Shown here: positions 44,101 through 50,735 of the stretch, one piece after another | Position numbering within the stretch: position 1 is the first letter of the stretch | How the letters are laid out: the number at the start of each line of letters is the position of its first letter | Source: Undaria pinnatifida | Lineage: Eukaryota > Sar > Phaeophyceae > Laminariales > Alariaceae | Direction: 5' to 3' | DNA length: 64,000 nt | NCBI GenBank assembly: GCA_012845835.1 | Contig: JABAKD010000011.1 | Coordinates: 11,408,381-11,472,380 of the forward strand | Position numbers and translations under genes: made by a program | Notes under the pieces: model-generated | Seen by the model: the letters and a program-made list of their open reading frames with translations, nothing else | Told to the model about the DNA's origin: nothing | Databases searched by the model: none

Positions 44101-45551
44101 CAATCGCCCTGGGACTTTTTGTCCCAATCATACATACACTGCAACTCCCTACCGTGGGACGAACACACGAACATACCTTACGGAGGTACACGGTACACGG
44201 TACACCGTACACCGTACACGGTGATTTCTTACAACTGACGTGCGTGTGCCTGTTGTCTGCCACTGCTGCTGTTGCAGGACGTTGTGTGTGATGTAGCTGG
44301 TTGAGACGAGGTGTACATCCCCTATTTTCCTGCTTTTATGTATGCCTTCCTACTCTGTAAAAAACCCATACGCTAAAATATCGGCAAACATATCGGCTCG
44401 ACTTCCCGATATAATATATATATAGGATCGTCCGATATATCGAAAAACATCGGTACCGATACACAGCCGTATGTATTTGAGTTTTCGGACTGGATATGCA
44501 CCAGCCATGAAAAATCGGGCGCGCGAGCCTGGAAATGGCACCCTATTTTTTGCCGCCGTCGGAAATTAGAAATTCGCTTCGCTCGTAGTAGATTACCACC
44601 TTTTTGAGGGACATACTACACGGGAGTACGTAGTGTTGATTTTTTTTTCATGTTGTAAAGGGGTTAAATAATACTCGGAGTACTTTCCGCGATCCCAGGG
44701 GGGGTTTGGTAGATTCGATAGCACGCAACACATGGCATTGCAAAAGTTGACGCGGGTGTGTGCATCACCGCGCGCTGTGGTTTCATCCCCGCGTTCATGA
44801 CAAAATCCGGCCTCAAGAACCATAGACTACTACTTGATTAAAGTATTTCAAGGACGTCAGCCGTGAGTTCGACGAATTTCGGGTCAATACTCACCTTGGC
44901 AAGCTGCGTAATTGGTACTTGTAATATACTAAGTTGGTGAGTTTTTTCTTAATGGGAGGGGTCATGATATTTTGTTAAAAAAAACTATTTGCGTGGCGTG
45001 ATATGTGTTTATGGGATACACAGATTGTTGTGTGATTCGCTGTGCTTGCTACTGCAGCAGTATTATGAAAAATGTATATAAAAAATGTATTACGTCGGCT
45101 GTCGGGGTGGTTGAGACCGCCATTCGCCGTTCAGTGTTTACTAGCGGCATGGTCGGCTCCTATCTGTGAGAGCCGGCGTTGGTGCGTACGTACTTACGCA
45201 CGCCTCTAGTACCGTTGTCGTTTGTGCTGATTTCTCTTTCGCTAGTTGTTTCGTGTTTCGCCGCATGCGGTGCCGTCCGGTGGGCTGTCATGTTAATATG
45301 CGACCTGTAGTTGTGTCGCGCTTGGACGACTGACGATGGCCGTGTCTCGTTGTGTTGCATTGTCCACTTATCGTGGTGTTGCATTGACCACTTCTCGTGG
45401 TGTTGCATTGCGTTGACCACTTCTCGTTGTGTTGCATTGACCACGTCCCTTGGTGTTGCGCTGACCAACTTGACAGGCCTACGAAGACATCATGGCCTGC
45501 TTGACCAAGGGGGAAATGGCGCACAGGCCCGCGGCTTCTGAGCAGGAATGA
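17046..45551 (+). CDS. PTEN: PTEN-family phosphoinositide 3-phosphatase with long disordered and coiled-coil tail (12+ exons)
   Basis: PTEN dephosphorylates PtdIns(3,4,5)P3 at the inner plasma membrane and opposes PI3K signalling. Proposed exons: 17046-17187, 18036-18174, 30231-30435, 31949-32119, 35102-35233, 35865-36020, 36798-36885, 37972-39265, 39695-39770, 41181-41234, 42184-42300, 45477-45551. They sum to 2649 bases (882 residues), and every junction is in phase. The first ~380 residues align along human PTEN: GFDLDLTY start, YRN...YKVYNF, PFADH general-acid loop, [10 protein letters not shown] P-loop, then C2 strands including LWWTTTFLAPEG. The catalytic Cys (30340) and Arg are kept; Thr after the Arg is Ala. 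About 390 disordered residues and coiled-coil exons follow. Usual PTEN is ~400 residues, so the tail is unusual. The N-terminal start (ATGATGATG) and the 3' end are the least certain parts. Confidence 0.85.
17188..18035 (+). other. PTEN intron 1
   Basis: GTGTAG...TTGTCCCAG, 848 bp. It contains overlapping open frames on both strands (+ 17238-17636, - 17414-17914) with no recognised domain; one may be a mobile-element remnant. Confidence 0.7.
18036..18174 (+). CDS. PTEN: PTEN exon 2
   Basis: Supplies AA to complete Glu, then HIYRNPRTEVQRLLDKYHEN, RYKVYNFASE and HGRCER. This matches human [29 protein letters not shown] and FNCRVAQ. Ends GAG AG| in phase 2 before GCAAGT. Confidence 0.9.
18330..18640 (+). 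mobile_element. tRNA-derived SINE type 1 in PTEN intron 2
   Basis: Head GGCCGGTCGCCCCGGTGGCG with a B-box-like GAGTTCGAGCCCC, body and GGGACGACACCTGTGACCAA; ends in an A8 run and a CA microsatellite. Confidence 0.85.
18905..19235 (+). mobile_element. SINE with a different tRNA-like head
   Basis: The head reads GCCGGCGTCCCCGCTGATCC, then CAATGGTAAGCCG and GTAGGTTCTATTCTC. The body and tail match type 1 (GACAGGCCGAAAGCGCGCGA; GACACCTGTGACCACGGTTT) and end in an A run. The head was probably swapped. Confidence 0.7.
19514..19882. repeat. Inverted pair of repeat A (palindrome, ~170-bp arms)
   Basis: Copy 19514-19690 (+) and copy 19712-19882 (-) face each other across ~25 bp. They share variants absent from the other copies (GGGTTCGGACAACA), so one arm was copied from the other. 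A transcript, including PTEN pre-mRNA, would fold into a long hairpin. Confidence 0.85.
19890..20720. other. Intron sequence, nothing recognised
   Basis: Overlapping minus-strand frames 20141-20365 and 20154-20483 have no recognisable domain. Confidence 0.4.
20735..21150 (-). mobile_element. SINE type 1, long variant
   Basis: On the minus strand: head around 21075-21145, body CGAGAGCGTGAGTTTGCAAA, tail complement at 20735-20830. A T20 run and extra ~80 bp lie inside (20880-20990). Confidence 0.65.
21170..21590 (-). mobile_element. tRNA-derived SINE type 2
   Basis: Read on the minus strand, the head carries an A-box-like TGGTCTATTAGTAG and a B-box GGTTCGAATCTTG. The body holds a ~55-bp duplicated piece (ACGCTGCTAGGCGC twice at 21398 and 21460). 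The tail half matches 31440-31600 (TCTCCCTCTCTAGACGTAA on +). Confidence 0.8.
21982..22108 (+). repeat. Repeat A, copy 5 (5'-truncated)
   Basis: Starts at TACCTTAATGTGGACACACC and ends TTTTTATAATATA; micro-ORF start ATG at 22047, MSFDNILDLTAGVYFHFYN. Confidence 0.85.
22330..22745. repeat. GGTGCGGTGC-rich degenerate minisatellite
   Basis: The motif CGGTGCGGT or its complement recurs about a dozen times, and the two orientations face each other around 22500-22530 and 22690-22742. Confidence 0.7.
23395..24311 (+). mobile_element. Composite C-tract element ending in repeat A
   Basis: Long C runs (up to ~25) separate units carrying TTTATCCCCTCGAAA and TTTATAG(T/C)TT(C/A)C(A/G). These lead into CTGACTAAAATCATCCTG and repeat A at 24126. 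The same order, inverted, is seen at 42768-43310 and 58857-60190; a shorter + copy is at 55310-55695. Blocks such as CGCCTAGACCTAGCACCAC (23622) recur complemented at 59450. No protein is coded. Confidence 0.8.
24312..25477. mobile_element. Mariner-like non-autonomous TIR element flanked by TA
   Basis: Left end TA|GAGTGTTTGCGAAAATACG (24314) and right end ...CGCAAACACTC|TA (25475) form ~38-bp inverted repeats; TA flanks both ends. Inside are mixed short frames (24603-25224) but no DDE motif that I can see, and a perfect hairpin at 24818-24859. It sits directly against the end of repeat A. Confidence 0.75.
24818..24859. repeat. Perfect 18-bp inverted repeat (hairpin)
   Basis: CGGTTTAGGGCAGAGGAG, a 6-base loop (TTTCCG), then its exact complement. 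Confidence 0.9.
26163..26284 (-). repeat. Repeat A, copy 7, cut by a hAT-like element
   Basis: On the minus strand it reads ...RSDETFDLTAAVYFYFYN in the micro-ORF frame but has lost the usual ATG. The repeat stops abruptly at CCTCATATGAT where the next element begins. Two partial ends of the same repeat lie at 25970-25995 and ~26138-26160. Confidence 0.75.
26284..27419. mobile_element. hAT-like non-autonomous element
   Basis: TIRs TAGGGCTGGGCACTG... (26285) and ...TCAGTGCCCAGCCCTA (27419). Flanks CATATGAT and CATATGCT match at 7 of 8 positions, as in an 8-bp hAT target duplication. The interior has a ~75-bp tandem duplication (AAGGAAGGAACGCGTGAA at 26869 and 26949; GGTGGCGGAGATCTT twice) and an A-rich stretch. 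No transposase is recognisable. Confidence 0.7.
27439..28664. mobile_element. pogo/Tc1-like TIR element, degenerate
   Basis: Left end CAGTGGGTACCCCCGTTAAG-ACCACC. The right end GGATGGTCTTGAAGGGGGCA-CCCACCTCACTG is its imperfect complement. Open pieces at 27705-28013 and 28417-28641 (KVLDIFQQMFPKTSLETFWS) may be transposase remnants; I cannot place them. A solo end of the same kind (CAGTGGTACCCACTTCGTGA) lies near 11866. No clear target duplication. Confidence 0.5.
28649..28737. repeat. 44-bp tandem duplication
   Basis: GGCACC(C/T)ACCTCACTGCAC followed by GTAT(C)(A/G)CGTGTATTGTTGTA occurs twice, directly at the right end of the TIR element. Confidence 0.8.
28790..29015. repeat. Degenerate repeats of the palindrome CACGAATCGTG
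   Basis: TTTGTCACGAATCGTGATTT-like units recur at about eight points in both orientations, mixed with A and T runs. Confidence 0.65.
29570..29812. repeat. AACCGGCACT repeats
   Basis: A ~35-40-bp unit (TCAACCGGCACTATTCCGGAAACAGGC-like) occurs about four times and ends GGGAGACCCTCACTG. A related end (AACCGGCACTACGGGGAGACC) lies at 50412-50432, suggesting the terminus of a mobile element. Confidence 0.6.
30231..30435 (+). CDS. PTEN: PTEN exon 3: catalytic P-loop
   Basis: G completes Arg, then [58 protein letters not shown] and SKFDE|. This matches human [40 protein letters not shown]. Asp of the PFADH loop, the nucleophilic Cys (codon 30340-30342), both P-loop lysines and Arg (30358-30360) are present. 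The residue after Arg is Ala (GCG) instead of Thr. Donor GAG|GTGAAA, phase 0. Confidence 0.95.
30421..31020. repeat. Three copies of a ~95-bp unit that begins in PTEN exon 3
   Basis: TTTGATGAGGTGAAATGGCT...TCTTGGCATGCTGGCACAGG starts at the end of exon 3 (30427) and recurs at ~30824 and ~30925, with GATTGCGCGCCTCG-type ends. The exon end and splice donor were thus duplicated within the intron, as in the gene at 1-2017. Confidence 0.75.
31440..31800 (-). mobile_element. tRNA-derived SINE type 2
   Basis: Minus-strand head CCGGTCGCCCCGGTGGTCTA with A-box TGGTCTAGTGG and B-box GGTTTGAATCCC. Body and tail match 21170-21590. It ends ~95 bp before the region of PTEN exon 4. Confidence 0.85.
31949..32119 (+). 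CDS. PTEN: PTEN exon 4: end of phosphatase domain
   Basis: After GCTGAGCAG it reads TRVSDLKGLTVVNQRKWPFL and YERLVKEVRLALVTEFGITR, LLKIHTVVTMF. This matches human [20 protein letters not shown], then the FETIPMF linker to C2. I end it at GTG|GTAAAT (32119) because the linker is included. An earlier donor, GAG|GTGAGG after 32029, also keeps phase and would drop the linker. Confidence 0.75.
32335..33600. repeat. Intron 4 repeats: dispersed pair and 114-bp tandem
   Basis: A ~80-bp block (TACAAGG(C)TTCCC(C)TTCGGGATG to GGCGAAAAGGGAGACACCGG) occurs at ~32344-32421 and 33519-33596. A 114-bp unit (GAACAGCATGCCCAAAAGAA) is in tandem at 33161 and 33275. The unit length is a multiple of three, so the 226-codon minus-strand frame over it (32789-33469) stays open by duplication. 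Confidence 0.7.
34200..34630. other. GC-rich intron stretch with open frames on both strands
   Basis: Frames 34204-34581 and 34314-34610 (+) and 34280-34633 (-) overlap. There is no recognisable domain and phases do not fit the PTEN chain. Possibly a mobile-element remnant. Confidence 0.35.
35102..35233 (+). CDS. PTEN: PTEN exon 5: first C2 strands
   Basis: GGTGTGCAG| then NSIGLVPGKDPDLTAPASRV and ACVREISIHLQPKTKGGKRN, DKIL|GTACGA. It aligns with human [24 protein letters not shown]. Phase 0 at both ends. A possible extra in-phase piece from 35339 (VLLKLSGTLNELAAMK) lacks a good donor and is left out. Confidence 0.8.
35865..36020 (+). CDS. PTEN: PTEN exon 6: C2 with insertion
   Basis: GCATGTGCAG| to CCAG|GTGACC, 52 codons, phase 0 both ends. 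Its end, YAAALPRSAVVQGTFQ, joined to VLIASA of the next exon, aligns with human [20 protein letters not shown]. The ~35 residues before it have no counterpart in human PTEN. Confidence 0.7.
36640..36797. repeat. ATG/GATACC microsatellite against a splice acceptor
   Basis: ACCATGTATGATACC-like units (about 15-20 bp, GATGTGATAC, GTATGATACC, CCATGTA) fill 36640-36790 and end in the acceptor GTGATACAG of exon 7. Confidence 0.75.
36798..36885 (+). CDS. PTEN: PTEN exon 7: C2 core
   Basis: VLIASAVGAAATQKHVLDLW and WTTTFLAPE G|GTAAGA. Human counterpart [27 protein letters not shown]. Ends in phase 1. Confidence 0.88.
37670..37900 (+). repeat. Degenerate repeat A, two pieces
   Basis: Conserved GCTTGCAAAGATGGGTTTCG (37751) opens MGFEETLDLAAKAAF-stop. 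A second piece with GCAAATTGCAAATATGAG opens MRFNGIISLTAEVW-stop. Both keep the frame of the micro-ORF. Confidence 0.65.
37941..37971. repeat. (GATAT)n microsatellite as acceptor tract of PTEN exon 8
   Basis: ACGATATGATATGATATGAT... runs straight into ATGATGCAG|GC; there is no pyrimidine tract. Confidence 0.8.
37972..39265 (+). CDS. PTEN: PTEN exon 8: last C2 strand and ~390-residue disordered tail
   Basis: GC completes the Gly left by exon 7, giving APEGGDHAFGLTDMDVFSMK, then ARVVLRHTHP for the last C2 strand. Next comes Ala/Gly/Ser/Thr/Pro-rich sequence with acidic (ETDDSDSDDQ) and basic (LRAKRRTAQRQRSRSDS) patches and runs of Ala and Gly. The end, EMEMSFAQERSGWEE, looks like the start of a coiled coil. 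Donor GAAGA|GTGAGT, phase 2. The 339-codon minus-strand frame over it is a shadow. Known PTENs have a ~50-residue acidic tail here. Confidence 0.85.
39695..39770 (+). CDS. PTEN: PTEN-gene exon 9 (coiled coil)
   Basis: CCCGTGCAG|G completes Glu, then HRHCLETELDWALAARARAE and ARSEE|GTAAGG. Heptad-like Leu/Ala spacing. Phase 2 in, 0 out. Confidence 0.8.
40392..40583. repeat. 19-bp minisatellite, ten copies
   Basis: CGCTGAGGCCTGCATCCGA repeated ten times without visible variation, in intron 9. 19 is not a multiple of three, so the same repeat reads in three frames on the minus strand. Confidence 0.95.
41181..41234 (+). CDS. PTEN: PTEN-gene exon 10 (coiled coil)
   Basis: GTCTTTAG|DSARVEVLENRLSAWRSE|GTGAGT, 18 codons, phase 0 both ends. 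Confidence 0.8.
41275..41575 (-). mobile_element. tRNA-derived SINE type 1 in intron 10
   Basis: Reverse complement of the elements at 10449 and 18330 along the whole length, including head (GCCGGTCGCCCCGGTGGCGT on -) and GACACCTGTGACCACGGCTT. The T-rich stretch before 41278 is its A tail. Confidence 0.88.
42184..42300 (+). CDS. PTEN: PTEN-gene exon 11 (coiled coil)
   Basis: TTGTTATTAG|YSMIERDVKQAVKLLEMSLS and GLMSAESALKRWKAHIPQK|GTCGGT. Phase 0 both ends. A later in-phase donor (CAG|GTTGCT, 42315) would add VGRSQ. Confidence 0.78.
42768..43310 (-). mobile_element. C-tract composite element, inverted copy
   Basis: Near-identical reverse complement of ~23765-24311, including repeat A (micro-ORF ATG on - near 42824, MSFDEIFDLTAGVYFNFYN), spacers and G/C runs of different length. 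It lies inside the hAT-like element. Confidence 0.9.
44186..44222. repeat. Palindromic GTACACCG/CGGTGTAC cluster
   Basis: CGGTACACGGTACACCGTAC and its continuation are built from one 8-bp unit in both orientations. Confidence 0.8.
44845..44935 (-). repeat. Repeat B copy, inverted
   Basis: GGACGTCAGCCGTGAGTTCG to GGCAAGCTGCG is the complement of the repeat B core at 14298-14385. Confidence 0.75.
45345..45476. repeat. 24-29-bp tandem repeat against a splice acceptor
   Basis: CGTGGTGTTGCATTGACCAC-TTCT-like units occur five times and end in GACCAACTTGACAG, the acceptor of exon 12. Confidence 0.85.
45477..45551 (+). CDS. PTEN: PTEN-gene exon 12, possible end (frame break at 45545)
   Basis: Phase 0: AYEDIMACLTKGEMAHRPAA-SEQE, then TGA at 45549-45551. 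In the +1 frame the sequence continues smoothly after SEQ as NERRLVGRANEKMADAAARQ-FSRR to ~45630. One extra G in CAGGAATG would explain this. Either the protein ends here or a base is in error. Confidence 0.5.
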   Translation, partial: AYEDIMACLTKGEMAHRPAASEQE

Positions 45552-45787
45552 GCGACGCTTGGTGGGCCGGGCGAATGAAAAAATGGCCGATGCTGCAGCT
45601 CGTCAGTTTTCCCGACGCCCCCTGCCGCAGATGGCCATCGCCTTGCTCCTGAGTTGGTGGTGTTATATTATACTTGAGACTGGTGTTAATTTTCGCTCAA
45701 ATGGCGTGTTCTTTAATTTTGAGTTCAACCTCTTTGTTGGTGGTTAACGAAAGTAGTGCAGTGTGTGTGAATTTGGGCTTGGTGCAG

Positions 45788-45813
45788 GAAGACCTCGAGC
45801 GCAGGATTGGCAG
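45788..45813 (+). CDS. Candidate 26-bp exon
   Basis: TTGGTGCAG|EDLERRIG AG|GTGCGG. Phase 0 in, 2 out. It would continue a coiled coil. Confidence 0.35.
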
Positions 45814-46356
45814 GTGCGGTTTAAGAGTCTCGTAAGAAATCACGCTTGGCCAGGAATTGGAAGCTTGTGGTCAGCGTACATTAGGGAAAAGTGCAAGAGA
45901 TGGTGTGGATTCGGATGGTGCTCTCTCTCCGTTGACCAAGGGGGTGCTGTGACTATAAGCGTTGTTCCTTGGCGTTGTGAAGCGCGGCGCTTTGTCAAGG
46001 GTTCAAGAATAACGGGAAACCGTGACGGGTATGTTGAATAGATGTACCATATACGGTGATAGATTTCAGAACGTGGAGTTCACGTGCCCGATAAATTGCT
46101 TAACTTAAGACACGACGGGCGGCCTTGCAGTGCTTTTCAGTCGGGAGGTCCCGCTAATAATGTAACCCACCTCCGTGGTATTAATAGTCCCCTCTTTCGT
46201 ACCAGTAGTGTCTTTTTGAAGTGTCGTGTCCGCTCTCTTGTTGAAGACGTTTTACGGTTATTATGTAGGTGTTGTTCTCTTCCCGCCCCCTTTTCTCGCG
46301 CCTAACATGCGCTGTATACTAATTTTCTATTGCCGATTATTACTGTTTTGCTTCAG

Positions 46357-46422
46357 GCTTTTCATGGAGCTAGCTAGCTTCCTATGCGAGTTGTTTGGTC
46401 GGCTCAGGGGCACGTGCTTGCG
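46357..46422 (+). CDS. Candidate exon
   Basis: TTTTGCTTCAG|G then LFMELASFLCELFGRLRGTC-L and CG|GTGGGT. It starts in the phase the 26-bp exon leaves and ends in phase 2, which also fits the exon at 54600. Confidence 0.35.
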
Positions 46423-46635
46423 GTGGGTGCCTGGGGGGTAAATTGAATGCACGAGGCCCGCCTCTGTAATGACGTTCTCTCCCGTGTGCTCGAACGTTCG
46501 GATGGATAGCTTTAGGCGTAATTGTTTTGTACTTTGTCCGTTCCAATCGAGTAGCACCGCTACTGACCTCTGCGCCATGTAGGCTCGATCGGAGCGCGAT
46601 CCCAATCACGATTATTACCATAGGGTGGAGTTTTT

Positions 46636-48600
46636 GTGAGTGAGTGAGTGAGTGAGAGAGCGTGCGTGCGTGCCTACAGCAGTAAGCCTTCTCGCGGCGC
46701 CCCCCGGACGTGTGGCGCATGGTGAGGCTTTTTTTTTCTAGATTTGTCAAGAGTTTGGGGTAAGTGGGAGTGCTTGTTTATCGCACATTCGGGCGGTGCG
46801 AACGGCGCAAGCTGTGTGTGGTGGGGGGCCTTGCCTGTGGCTGCGTCCCGCGTTTGTGACTATAAGTTCCTGTGCGCCACATTTCCGTTGTGGGCGGGAA
46901 GGGGGAGGGGCGCGATGCGTTATTGTGTGATTTACATGTCTTTCATATTTGCAACCGGGTGTTGGGGGTTTGGAGACGGCCGACGAGTGGGGACGGAAAG
47001 ACGTCAGGAATAATAGGAAGGAGATCACCACTGCCTGTAGTTATGTTTTGGCGTTGTGTTGGCACCGTCGGAAAGGCGGGTGGGATCACGACGTCGCCTT
47101 GAGTCTACGTCGCCTCGCGGTTAGATCGTAAAATATGTCGTCGTCGTCGCGTGACCGGTGCCCAGCACTACCAGGTATTACTTTTAATAGCAACAACAGG
47201 GAGAGAAAAAGACATTTCCTGCCCGCTTTTTTCTGATTTGTCATTTTTTTTGTTGGAATTTTGGTTGGTGGAAAGTCCTTGGTCGACATGAGTCGACATC
47301 CGGGATCGTGATGGTGACGTCACTTTTCGGGGAAATAGTAAATTGGAAAACTGGCCGTGGATGATGACGTCAGCCTTATTTCTTACTGCATTTTACACTA
47401 AAAACAATTAGGAGGCGTTTTTTTAGATTTGTTTTCTGAAAAAAATGGGGTAGCACTTTTGTGGCCGACACATTTCTGGCTTTCAGGGCTCCTCGGCTAT
47501 GATGAAATTGCTCAAGATCACCGGTAGAATACGAGTGCAGTTTGTGTTTTACACAGCAGTTATTCGTGCATATCGTGATATGGGATTGCTCATCGGGTTG
47601 AAACTTACCTGGTATTTTTTTCTCCAAGTCGAGATATAGCTCAAGTGAGGAACCCTCATAAACGTTACGTGCACCGTGCTATGTACACCGTGTAGCATGC
47701 CTCCTCCAATCTTCTAAGGTCTCTTATCAATAGTGATCTGCGACAACGTTGTTAAAAACAAATTCGACCTACAGTATCGTAGTAGGAATCAAACGAGATG
47801 GAACTGTAGCGTAACCCGGTTGACGGCGCTGTAACTCATCGCAGTAGCAGTGTCGACACATTCTTTGGGTGCGAGCTATAGATGCTGCTGTTGTTGTAGC
47901 CTTTGAGGTATGCCAGACATACGAAAGGGAGCTTTGCGCTCGTTTGGGTTTGAGTTGGATGTCGTACATGGTACATGGTATATTTACTACTGTTCATAGT
48001 ATAGATGTGACGCATGCTGCGGTCTAGGAGCACCTATGTGTTGTCTGAGGATCCTCGCTTGCGGAGCTGTATGCAATGTATGTACTAAAGTATGCAAACA
48101 GCAAAGGTTAAGGTTAAGGTTAAGGTTTGGACAAAAGGAAACTGCAACCCGATGAACCAGCCTCTCTATCTATGGCGCCTTGCTTGGCGTAAAACAAATC
48201 ATGTTGCAAAACATGGGGCTCATCATTTGGGGAGCTCTATACCTCACCCACACGCAAAAAAAGGCTCAGACAAAATTATAGTGATTATGTGTTGAACTCA
48301 ACTCCATGGTCTAGGAGGTGTAAAACAAAATATATTGCCATAGATATTATGTACACGAACGACATCCCGACGATTGTGTTAATAGTGTAAATGGGTTACG
48401 GAGCCCCGTCATTCCAAAAATATTTTAGCCAAAATGTGCTGCCTCTGTCGTAGCACGCGTCCTTTTGTGTTCGAGTTTCTGTGTAATTGTTTAGTATTTG
48501 GTGTGTGCTTCGGTATCTGTTGCATTGATTGATTGCCCGCTGTACACACCTATACCCACCATGCAGACCTGCACTCCATACTGTTTCTGGGCACAGTAGA
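46636..48600. other. No secure gene; microsatellites
   Basis: GAGT and GCGT repeats at ~46636-46672; (GGTTAA)4-like at 48105-48128. A possible small exon at 47488-47521 (TTTCAG|...ACCG|GTAGAA) cannot be placed in frame. Confidence 0.4.
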
Positions 48601-48606
48601 CTACAG

Positions 48607-48714
48607 TGGTGGCTGGAAGCCCTCAACCGCAGCGTTGTTTTGACTCTGCGACATGCCGCAGATGGCCCAACCGCACTATTATTATCCGTTCTGACCTCCA
48701 AAATTGTTTCAACG
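48607..48714 (+). CDS. Candidate exon
   Basis: GACTACAG|WWLEALNRSVVLTLRHAADG and PTALLLSVLTSKIVST|GTATGT; 36 codons, phase 0 both ends, helix-like. Family unknown. Confidence 0.35.
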
Positions 48715-48959
48715 GTATGTTGATTGTGTGCTGCTGCACCCGAGGAGCGTACTGCCGGTGTGTGATGAGCTGTTGTCGGTGTTCTGAACGCCAGGAAACG
48801 GTGATATCAAGATTCTAGCAATCATTCGGCGAAATATGCGGGCTACTAATAATAGGAGGTATATTATATAGCGCTTTTTCGCCAAAAAAAATGAATGACC
48901 CCGGGCCTCCTCAATTAAGGAGCTACCTTCCCTCCATGAATGTGGCATGTTTTACAAGA

Positions 48960-50500
48960 TGTTAAACTAGACTCTAAATATATGCGTTGCATACCTGGTG
49001 TACCTAATAGATAGATTAATAGGAACCATAGGATTGTTCATCGAGTTGCACTTTCATTTTTCTCAAAATCACTGTTGAGTGCGATAGGGGAGCTCAGCTT
49101 CTCCTGTGATTTTCCTCAGAAATAAAAAGTGCCACCCCGTATCTATCGTAGCATGCATGCGCCGAGAAGAGACCAACTTCATTCAGCAGACAGGGGCCGG
49201 TGTACCGTAAGGTTTGTGTCCAGACCACGATACAGCGGTGCCTCGGATGAACGCTCTGCCGATACAATGTATGTGCTATTTTTGTCGGATTTTCCGTATA
49301 CCTTCTAGTCTAGTCAGGGGCGCGAAACATCCCTGGATTGTCGTTTTCTGTCCAAGGCTATCTGTCTGATTCGGCGCGTATGCTCATACCCCCCCCCCCC
49401 CCCCCCACATATTCAATCCTCCTGCTGAGTACAGCGGAATCCATGTAGGTAGCGGTTTATCATTTTTTCGGAAAGCACGTGTTTCTCTGCGCATCTCCTG
49501 GGACACCTTGCGCGCTCGGGGTGTGTACCCACAAGCACCATAATAACTGTGCATTGCACCCCATGCGTCCACAGTATGTGGTTTGTGGTCGCAACTTTGG
49601 CGTGTAGAGACGCGGGAAGGGTGCCGAGGGGGCCGCGGCTGTACCGGAGATGGCAAATCACCCCACCCACTGGTCACCTATTATTTCTAGTTTTTGAGTT
49701 TCATTCACATTAAACCGTGTTGTATTACCCACATCGACACCCAGAACACCCAGTCAGTGCCCGTGCCGATTCTTCGCGCTAGTAGGGAGTTTCAAGCTCC
49801 GTGGTCACAGACAACCTGAGAGACAGCGATACGCATCGCCAATACCGTAAGTATGAGTGGATACATATGTGCGACGTAGCATGCCTCTTTCCTAACAACG
49901 AAAAAGAGACGCAAGCAAGAGGGGGGAAGAGAAGGCACTCAGAACAACACTCTACTACCAATAAATATTTGGGAAACGAAACGAAACCCAACACACAAGA
50001 CAGAAGCAAATAAATTGTGGGCAATATTACCGACAGAAGGGAGCAAGAAGCCTGAGCCGGTACAACATGTTGAAGCCGGATCACCCGCCGCCATTGCAGC
50101 TGGTGCCACCGGCAGCTCACACCCTGCGGTTTTAGCGCTGTCAAGACTGCTGCCCGCCGTTGTTTCCGCAGCACGTCTTTGTTCGCTCCCATCTACATCG
50201 ATCGGCACAATATTCACTCATTCCTCATCAGAACTGCACTCCACCAACCAGCGTTTTTGGAGATGCAAAACTACATTTACGTAGCGGCAACCAGCACTAT
50301 AATACTCCGATTCCGCCACACCACAGTTGTACTACTGGTTGCTCCCATCAAGATATCAGGATGTGTGTAAGTCAAGCGACTTCACTCGCACTCACTGCTG
50401 TAACGGCAACCGGCACTACGGGGAGACCCCAACTGTGCTCGTGTAGGTGCTGTTGTGTCGATATCGTTTAAGTTTGGTCCAATTGGAAGAGCTCGCAATA
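48960..50500. other. No gene seen
   Basis: C19-type run at ~49390-49407. Frames around 49780-50470 on both strands have no recognised domain; the stretch ends in a CCGGCACTACGGGGAGACC block like that at 29790. Confidence 0.4.
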
Positions 50501-50519
50501 GACATGGAACAGTGCTGCA

Positions 50520-50735
50520 ATATTAGCCGCAAGAACTGGGAAAAAATCTGCCGTTGGGTTTTTTACGACTCTTGTTTTTTTGTCAAATTTTCTGTCCAAC
50601 TTGGAAGATAGATAGATAGATGTCAATATCCACATACGTAGCAAATTTGGCGGAAAATTGGAAACAAATCGGCCGTTCGTTGGGTATTTTACGACTCAAA
50701 CTTTCTCAAATTGCCTCATTTTTTTTGTTTTCGAT
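50520..50735. repeat. Direct duplication, unit ~125 bp
   Basis: AACTGGGAAAAAATCTGCCG...TTTTACGACTC at ~50535 and AATTGGAAACAAATCGGCCG...TTTTACGACTC at ~50656, each followed by a T run and TCAAATT. Confidence 0.7.

Larger units (their letters stand above)
42733..44471. mobile_element. hAT-like element in intron 11, 1.74 kb
   Basis: TIRs TAGGGCTGTGTATCGGTA and TACCGATACACAGCCGTA. 8-bp flanks TATATTTG (42725-42732) and TGTATTTG (44472-44479) differ at one base. Inside are a C-tract composite element (42768-43310) and ATATCGG/CCGATAT motifs near both ends (43340-43370, 44379-44455). No transposase frame. Confidence 0.75.

Noticed and set aside
48101-48128. Interstitial telomere
   Set aside because: Only four GGTTAA units; likewise CCCTAA-like bases at 51911-51930 are too short and mixed.
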